A DNA stretch of 64,000 nucleotides. It comes from Blattamonas nauphoetae. Its lineage: Eukaryota > Preaxostyla > Oxymonadida. The position numbers were made by a program, and so were the translations under genes. The stretch spans positions 186,001-250,000 of the forward strand of contig JARBJD010000005.1 in the NCBI GenBank assembly GCA_033064195.1, given 5' to 3'. Each line of letters starts with the position of its first letter. Positions within the stretch are counted from its first letter, which is position 1. The notes beneath the pieces are model-generated. The model was given only the letters and a program-made list of their open reading frames with translations, searched no databases and was not told where the DNA came from. Shown here in pieces: positions 58,019 through 64,000 of the stretch.

Positions 58019-61000
58019 CTAACCCTCTTCCCCACACTCTCCTCTCTCGCTTCCATCAATTTCTTCCGTCTCCACTTGAATAGTTGAATCTTCTTTTCTC
58101 GCCACCTCTTCCCATTCTTCAGAAAGCGATTCCGAGTTTGGATGTGAATGTTCTGGCAGTTGTGGCTCGTCACAGTCAAGCTCCGTCCACTGCTCTCCCT
58201 CCCTCTCGTCCTTTTCCGTTCTCTCCTCGTGAACATGAGCTGTTTTCTTCTCAAGTTCTTCCTTCAATCGTTTCTCCTTGTCCGCCAATCTCGCTGTCTC
58301 GATTTCCTTCTCAATCCTGTTCGCCTCACACACAGCTTCCAGTTCCTTCACTTCTTCCTCATTCACTTCTCCTCTCTCCTCCCTCTCTCGCCTTCTTCTG
58401 AGTCCCCTTCGTTCAGCGATCACAAATTGTGGATCGAGAGTCAACGAGAAGATCCCAAAAACAGGAAAATGGTCAGAAATGAACGAAAACTCGAAAGAAT
58501 GATAGAAAAGCAGTTCAACACGTGGGGGAGAGAGAAAAGTGTCTTCTTCGTGCTTGGCTTCGACTTTCTGTGTCGATCTTTGTGGATCTTCTTCCTTTCG
58601 AGTTTCATTGTGGTCACTGGCGTCGAGTTTCGGGAGATCATCTGTTTTGTTGTTTTCTGTTTGGAGAGGTGGGAGTGGGTGGGGAGGCTGAGGATGAGAT
58701 GGTTGTGTGATGCGAGTGAAGGGAGGGAGAGATGAAGTGCTCGATGTGTTGTCGAAGGCGGTGTGTCGTCTCTTCTTCAACTCGACCTTTCGCAGCGAAT
58801 CTTCCTCCTTTCGCATTCTCTTCTCTTCTTCTTCCTTCCTCTTCATTTCTGCCTTCGCTTCTCCCTCTTTCTTCTTCTCCTCTTCCTTCCTTCTCTTCTT
58901 CTCTTCCTCAACATCCACTTCCACGTCCTCCACATCCTGTCCCAACACTTTCCTCAACTCTTCCCCATTCGCCCACAAGATCCGATCTGTGTAAGAGGGG
59001 ACTCTTGGCTTCTCCGGATTCCGATAATATTTCGCCGTCCCTTTGTTCAGTTTATAAGTCGGGAGGAAAGTGATTGTGCCTTCGTGGAATCCTTGAAACC
59101 CACCAATAATGTCTCCTGTTTTTGTGATCCTTCGCTTTCGTTTGAGTTCGCCTGACAGTTCGTCGTTCTCGATGAGGAAGGCGAGTGGGTGTTCGAGATG
59201 ACGTGGTCTCTGTGTCATGCTGGTCTGCTGTTGGGAATACAACGACCGAACCACATTTTTCTCCCCATTCTTCAATTTCTGGACATCAAGCCGTTTTCGA
59301 GCAATCAGTTCCTCAGTCGGGATGTTTGCTTCGTTTTCCGTTTCCACTTCGAGTTGAGGCGGATCTGAATGTGTTGGGTCGATTGGAGCGTCGATGACGA
59401 CGTCTGGCTGGGATGGTGGTGGGAGTGGGGGAGACGAGACAGGAACAATCTCGTCTCGTGGAGTGAAGTCGAGAGTCGGAGGTGATGGTTCAAGTGGAGG
59501 GAGTTGTGGAAGAGAGAACTCTGAGTGCGTGTGTGGCGTGAAGAAGACATGTTCGTCATTCACTTCACCTTCTCCCTCTTCGTGTTCTGTCCCACTTTCG
59601 CTCTCACTCGAACTCCCCTCTTCTTCCCTCTCCTCCCCTCCCTTCGCCTCTCCCTCCACATTCTTCTCCTCCAACGCCAAAACTTTAATAAACTCATCCA
59701 ACTCTTCACCCGTCACATTCAACGATGAATGAAATTCTTGCAGTGAAAGTGTTGTCGCATCGAAATGATCGTCGAACTCGGGTGGCGGAGGGAGTGTGCT
59801 TGGGTCGGGGAGTGTGGGATCGATCTCGAACTCGAAATCCGTGTCGGGAGGGGGAGGAGGGAGGTCTGGAGGAGGGAGCGATTCATCGACAGGTTTGAGG
59901 GGGTTGTGGATCTCGTTTTTGGTTGAGTCGGTAATTTTGAGCATTTTTGATTGTCTTTTGGACATTCTCTCGTTCTCCAGTGCTCTCGCTCGCTTCTCCT
60001 TCACTTGGCGATGGTATGCTTGAATGGCTCCATGCACATAATCGATCTGTTCTTGAATTCGGAAATTCAAATCTCCAGAAAAGAAAATAATGTCATGATC
60101 CTGCACTTTCATCTTCTCTCCCGTTTCTGGTGTCCGCATGGACATTGTCTTAGTTGATGGAGGATGGAGTGAATGGGTGGAAGGCGAATGGGTGAAAGAG
60201 GGTTGTGAAGATAATGATTGTGACGATGGGGAAATAAGCGGATTTTTGAGGACTTGTTCGATCGAGTCAGAATTTTCCGTATCGAGTAGTGGTTGAGGAG
60301 GGAGAGGACGAGAACTCGATTTACTTTTGTTGTGGGTGGGCGACATGACCGGCGGAATGAGATTCGGAGGAGTGTACACAGCGATGGGGCGAGGGTGTGG
60401 GAGGTGCTTTGGAGATGGGAGATCAGGGCCAAGAGAGAGTGTTGGAGGACGGGAATTACCTTGGCTGGTGAAACGAGAGAAATATCCAGTCCCACTTTGG
60501 CGTTTGACCACTTGCGTGGATGACGGTGTTTCGAAGTTGTCATCTGCTTTGGGAGTGGTAGGTTTTGTGATGTTTGTTGGAATTGGTACACTTTTGCTCA
60601 TAAGAGGCGCTTTTATTGATAAATAATCCTGAGCGTCATCGGATGTTGCGGATTTGAGAAGTTGGGAGAGGGTCTGTGACTCATGTTCCATTTGTCGTTG
60701 AATACTTGGAATATATCTGTCTACAACCGTCATTGTATTACTACGTTGCGAAAAAAGCATCACATTGCTATCTTTCGTCTTTGTAATCGCTTTGAAAGGA
60801 GATACTCCTGGAGTGAGATTTGATCCAGTTTCTTTGCCCTTCGGTGGAACATACGGCTCGGCCCAGATTTTACTTGTAACAGAAACGCGAGATCCATCCG
60901 TCAACAGGAATTTTCGTTCTGGTGGGAAGGAGAGTCCAGTCATAATTTGTGAGTAGTCTTCCAATCTCCGTTTGAAGAATTTTGAGCCAGCCGCGAGATG

Positions 61001-62083
61001 GCTTACAACAAAACAAAGAGAAACAGAATAAAAATCATCCATTGTCTTCGCTATAGATGACGGTTTCGACGAAGGATCGTCCGATACGTCAGGTGAAGCA
61101 GGATTCTTTGATGCCTGCTTTGGTGTCGGAGGAAGATGAGCAATGAATGTTTTGTTTGATAATTTTGGAAAATGAACATTATTGAGAGGGATACGCCGCC
61201 ATCCCATGTTCAGACTGAGTCCAATTCCGCCTTTGTTTCCCATCGTCTTCATAAATCCCGTTCCCACAATTTCTGTCGAAATCTGACTCAGAAAAGGGAC
61301 AAGTTCCCGTCGCAAGAAGAGAATAGATGCGATTCCAACGTATTGCTTATATTGGAGACACAGGAACGCAGGTTTTTGTTGGATGGAATAGTCGCGGTGG
61401 AAGGCTTCAAGATCCCAGATCGATTGCTGAACATCAGCTGCTGTGAACTCAAGTGTGGGATCTTCCGGAATTTGGGAAGGGTGATCAGATTGTTGTGATG
61501 GTCCTCCATGAGATGATCGATCTGATTTGAGTTCTTGGATGGTTTGAAGTTTCCATTGATCTAAAGCTTCTTGTTTCTTTCTGATTCTTGATTCGAGTCT
61601 GCCACGGTATGCACGAGAATTAAAATAAAGGTTAATCATGGCACCGAGTGAATCCCTCCAGATATCTGCTTTTCCAGTGTTTTGTTTGATCAGACCTCCT
61701 GCAGTGAGATCAACTTCCTGAAATCCAAATAAAAAGGCATGTGGTGGAGGAAGTACAGGAAATGGGGCAGGAAGACATGGTACTGAATTGAAGGGGAGTG
61801 AGGTTGAGGGGTTTTGTGGAGACGAGAAATTACTGGCAGGTAAATGTGATTGAGCCGAATTTATCGTTCCTGGGCGTTGAGATGCACGTTTATTGAGCTG
61901 AAATTGTCGTTTATCTTCCTCATGTTCCGTGATGATCGTTAAACGATCGATGAAAGATAGTAGGCCATATTTACTCGGTGGATTGGAATTGTTGACGTTC
62001 CATGAGAAACTACAGAGTGAGAATGGATCAGGTGGCCGTGTTAGATGACGATGATGAGAAACAATTCGAACATTGGGATTCAT
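58019..62083 (-). CDS. inositol polyphosphate 5-phosphatase with long disordered inserts
   Basis: A single 4065-bp frame, ATG 62083 to TAG, 1354 residues. IPPc motifs occur in order: CSFSWNVN (24-31), FGFQEVDLTAGG (119-130), GTGFMKTMGNKGGIGLSLN (274-292), VSHLAAGSKFFKRR (~355), FFSGDLNFRI (~665-675; GDLN catalytic), FLPTYKLNKGTAKY and VPSYTDRILW (~1010-1031), SFISDHFPVFGIFSL (~1200; SDHxPV). These enzymes remove the 5-phosphate from phosphoinositides in membrane signalling. A normal IPPc domain is ~300 residues; here it spans ~1190 because of Pro/Ser/Glu/Lys-rich inserts between core elements. A coiled-coil acidic tail follows. All core catalytic motifs are retained, so activity is plausible. 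The start lies 70 bp from the divergent cyclin gene. Confidence 0.93.
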   Translation of the reverse strand: MNPNVRIVSHHRHLTRPPDPFSLCSFSWNVNNSNPPSKYGLLSFIDRLTIITEHEEDKRQFQLNKRASQRPGTINSAQSHLPASNFSSPQNPSTSLPFNSVPCLPAPFPVLPPPHAFLFGFQEVDLTAGGLIKQNTGKADIWRDSLGAMINLYFNSRAYRGRLESRIRKKQEALDQWKLQTIQELKSDRSSHGGPSQQSDHPSQIPEDPTLEFTAADVQQSIWDLEAFHRDYSIQQKPAFLCLQYKQYVGIASILFLRRELVPFLSQISTEIVGTGFMKTMGNKGGIGLSLNMGWRRIPLNNVHFPKLSNKTFIAHLPPTPKQASKNPASPDVSDDPSSKPSSIAKTMDDFYSVSLCFVVSHLAAGSKFFKRRLEDYSQIMTGLSFPPERKFLLTDGSRVSVTSKIWAEPYVPPKGKETGSNLTPGVSPFKAITKTKDSNVMLFSQRSNTMTVVDRYIPSIQRQMEHESQTLSQLLKSATSDDAQDYLSIKAPLMSKSVPIPTNITKPTTPKADDNFETPSSTQVVKRQSGTGYFSRFTSQGNSRPPTLSLGPDLPSPKHLPHPRPIAVYTPPNLIPPVMSPTHNKSKSSSRPLPPQPLLDTENSDSIEQVLKNPLISPSSQSLSSQPSFTHSPSTHSLHPPSTKTMSMRTPETGEKMKVQDHDIIFFSGDLNFRIQEQIDYVHGAIQAYHRQVKEKRARALENERMSKRQSKMLKITDSTKNEIHNPLKPVDESLPPPDLPPPPPDTDFEFEIDPTLPDPSTLPPPPEFDDHFDATTLSLQEFHSSLNVTGEELDEFIKVLALEEKNVEGEAKGGEEREEEGSSSESESGTEHEEGEGEVNDEHVFFTPHTHSEFSLPQLPPLEPSPPTLDFTPRDEIVPVSSPPLPPPSQPDVVIDAPIDPTHSDPPQLEVETENEANIPTEELIARKRLDVQKLKNGEKNVVRSLYSQQQTSMTQRPRHLEHPLAFLIENDELSGELKRKRRITKTGDIIGGFQGFHEGTITFLPTYKLNKGTAKYYRNPEKPRVPSYTDRILWANGEELRKVLGQDVEDVEVDVEEEKKRRKEEEKKKEGEAKAEMKRKEEEEKRMRKEEDSLRKVELKKRRHTAFDNTSSTSSLPPFTRITQPSHPQPPHPLPPLQTENNKTDDLPKLDASDHNETRKEEDPQRSTQKVEAKHEEDTFLSPPRVELLFYHSFEFSFISDHFPVFGIFSLTLDPQFVIAERRGLRRRREREERGEVNEEEVKELEAVCEANRIEKEIETARLADKEKRLKEELEKKTAHVHEERTEKDEREGEQWTELDCDEPQLPEHSHPNSESLSEEWEEVARKEDSTIQVETEEIDGSERGECGEEG

Positions 62084-62153
62084 GATTGAATGAAAGGGTT
62101 GATCCGACTCAGAGCAAAATCCTCACCTCACAATCTCTCACTCTTTTCAAACC

Positions 62154-62860
62154 ATGATCCTGTCTTCACCATCCCCAATTCAGCCAGAATTTGAAGGTTT
62201 TTCAGTCTTCATCTTCTCATTTTCACGTTTCTTTCTCAGACTCGTCATTTCGAAAATTTGCTCTTGTTTCTTCGTCATCCTCGTCGGATCGTCACCCTCC
62301 ATCCACGCCGTGTGTCACCGTTATATTTATCATTTTTCAGTCCACATCATGTTGAACACCCAGACCTCTCCTCCCTCAAACTCCTCCGACAAATGACTCC
62401 AGCAGGCTCTTCGAAATTTCTATTTATATTTGCCTCTGCGCTTTACCAGCTTTCTGATGACATTAATTTTTCTTTCCCGTCGCAACGAGAACTGATGTCA
62501 GTGCTGAACCGAATCTTCTCTCGTCTGGATGGGCAGCTTACTCTCACGCGTGGCGAGGCAGTGGTCGCATTGTGTATTCTGCTGAACTTTGTGTTCCGTA
62601 CGTCGAAAGAAGAGGACACGTCGAAGCGGAAAGCGCTGCTGAATCGCCACAATTATGGAACAGTCTTGGTGGTTTCGCTGCTGGTGACGCTGAAGCTGAT
62701 GCGCGACACTCCGCCCAGAAACAGCTGGTGGTGTGACATTTATTGTCTGCCTCTGCATACAGTGTGCGAATCCGAAATAGCCCTTCTGAACCAAGCCGAT
62801 TTCCATCTCTTCCCAAATGCCGACCTATTTCTGTTTTTATCTCGCATTATTTCGAATTAG
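62154..62860 (+). CDS. Pho80/PCL-like cyclin, 3 exons
   Basis: Exons: 62154-62196, 62240-62309, 62341-62860; 633 nt, 210 residues, TAG stop. Cyclin-box helices: SKFLFIFASALYQLSDDINF, SVLNRIFSRLDGQLTLTRGE, ALCILLNFVFRTSKEED, then HNYGTVLVVSLLVTLKLMRD, TPPRNSWWCDIYCLPLHTVC and SEIALLNQADFHLFPNADLF. The last three blocks match the PHO80/PCL group (xAxxxASKxxxD...NxxWxxxxGxxxxxLxxLExxFL). Such cyclins partner a CDK in nutrient or cell-cycle control; the partner here is unknown. Introns are 43 and 31 bp (donors GTTTTT and GTGTGT). Confidence 0.8.
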
Positions 62861-63280
62861 AATGTCTTGGACATTCTCTATCATAATTACTGTTATCTCT
62901 CGAGATTGTGGCGACATACTCTTTCAAGAGGAAGCCTACAGTCATTCTGTCTTTTCTCGTTCCCATCGTTCTATCCTTACACTCTTTTGCCATTTCCAGA
63001 CCTCTTGAATCGAGAGTCGCATGATCAGTAGGATTTTGTTCAATATATGTAATTTTGTCAGAGTCTGTTCAAACGACAATCCAACCCATCTGTTCTCGAA
63101 TATCAATGGTTAGATAATTCTGAAATCGAGAAAATTCATCAACCATGTGATTTAGATACTCTCTCTTTCATGATTGTTTTGTGAAAAGTATTTTCATTAT
63201 GCACAGCAAGAAATGAGGAATGAGAGAGAAAGCCGAGAATGGGTGTTTTAGAGTCTAAGACAAGAATTTTAAATTCTGGT
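62861..63280. other. intergenic, convergent 3' flanks
   Basis: 420 bp between the cyclin stop and the tubulin stop; AT-rich. No RNA gene or repeat seen. Confidence 0.5.

Positions 63281-64000
<720 letters not shown>

Noticed and set aside
57665-58087. 140-residue plus frame in the AT-rich gap
   Set aside because: Low complexity, overlaps the 3' end of the 5-phosphatase gene, no homology or splice evidence.

Overview
The window is nuclear DNA of an intron-bearing protist. Its best match, from what I recall of gene families, is an oxymonad (Preaxostyla) such as Blattamonas; no search was run. Evidence: short spliceosomal introns (about 32-155 bp) in nearly every gene; a canonical alpha-tubulin end (EY then TAA); NEK, Rab, inositol 5-phosphatase, Pho80-like cyclin and TLDc genes; and lineage-expanded families (Armadillo-like proteins ending in an ...MLRMEGIEDVIEEK-type block, and huge beta-helix/membrane/pseudokinase surface proteins). 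TAA, TAG and TGA all end genes, so the code looks standard.

Layout. 1-929: end of an Armadillo-like family gene. 930-3469: gene-poor, with a 38-bp minisatellite. 3470-6604: three ubiquitin modules (one intact, two with damaged C-termini), a 1.64-kb TA-flanked mariner/pogo-type transposon and an alpha/beta-hydrolase remnant. 6885-16332 (minus strand): NEK-type kinase (8 exons), Rab GTPase (4 exons), two-RRM protein, second Armadillo-like family gene. 16542-17030: SPRY-like remnant. 18453-28887 (plus): secreted DUF192 protein, 1560-aa TLDc protein, 1310-aa probable alpha-solenoid. 29616-35135 (minus): a 93-aa gene and a 924-aa alpha-solenoid gene that share a 5' flank, with degenerate sequence between.

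35505-57203 is the most unusual part. A head-to-head pair (beta-helix surface protein on minus, ARM-like/coiled-coil protein on plus) occurs twice. In copy 1 the beta-helix gene is short and the coiled-coil gene is split by a 6.4-kb DIRS-type tyrosine-recombinase retrotransposon that carries a 19-copy 76-bp tandem array. The second copy of the coiled-coil gene preserves the empty site and shows insertion without target duplication. In copy 2 the beta-helix gene is about 10 kb, ends in a transmembrane segment and a pseudokinase, and is broken by two in-frame TAGs, two frame changes and a 1.3-kb foldback MITE with a TA duplication.

58019-64000: a 1354-aa inositol-polyphosphate 5-phosphatase whose catalytic domain is spread out by long disordered inserts, a divergent Pho80-like cyclin gene 70 bp away, and the 3' part of an alpha-tubulin gene.

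Exon coordinates below were worked out by hand from splice signals and reading-frame continuity; for each multi-exon gene the exon lengths add up to a whole number of codons.
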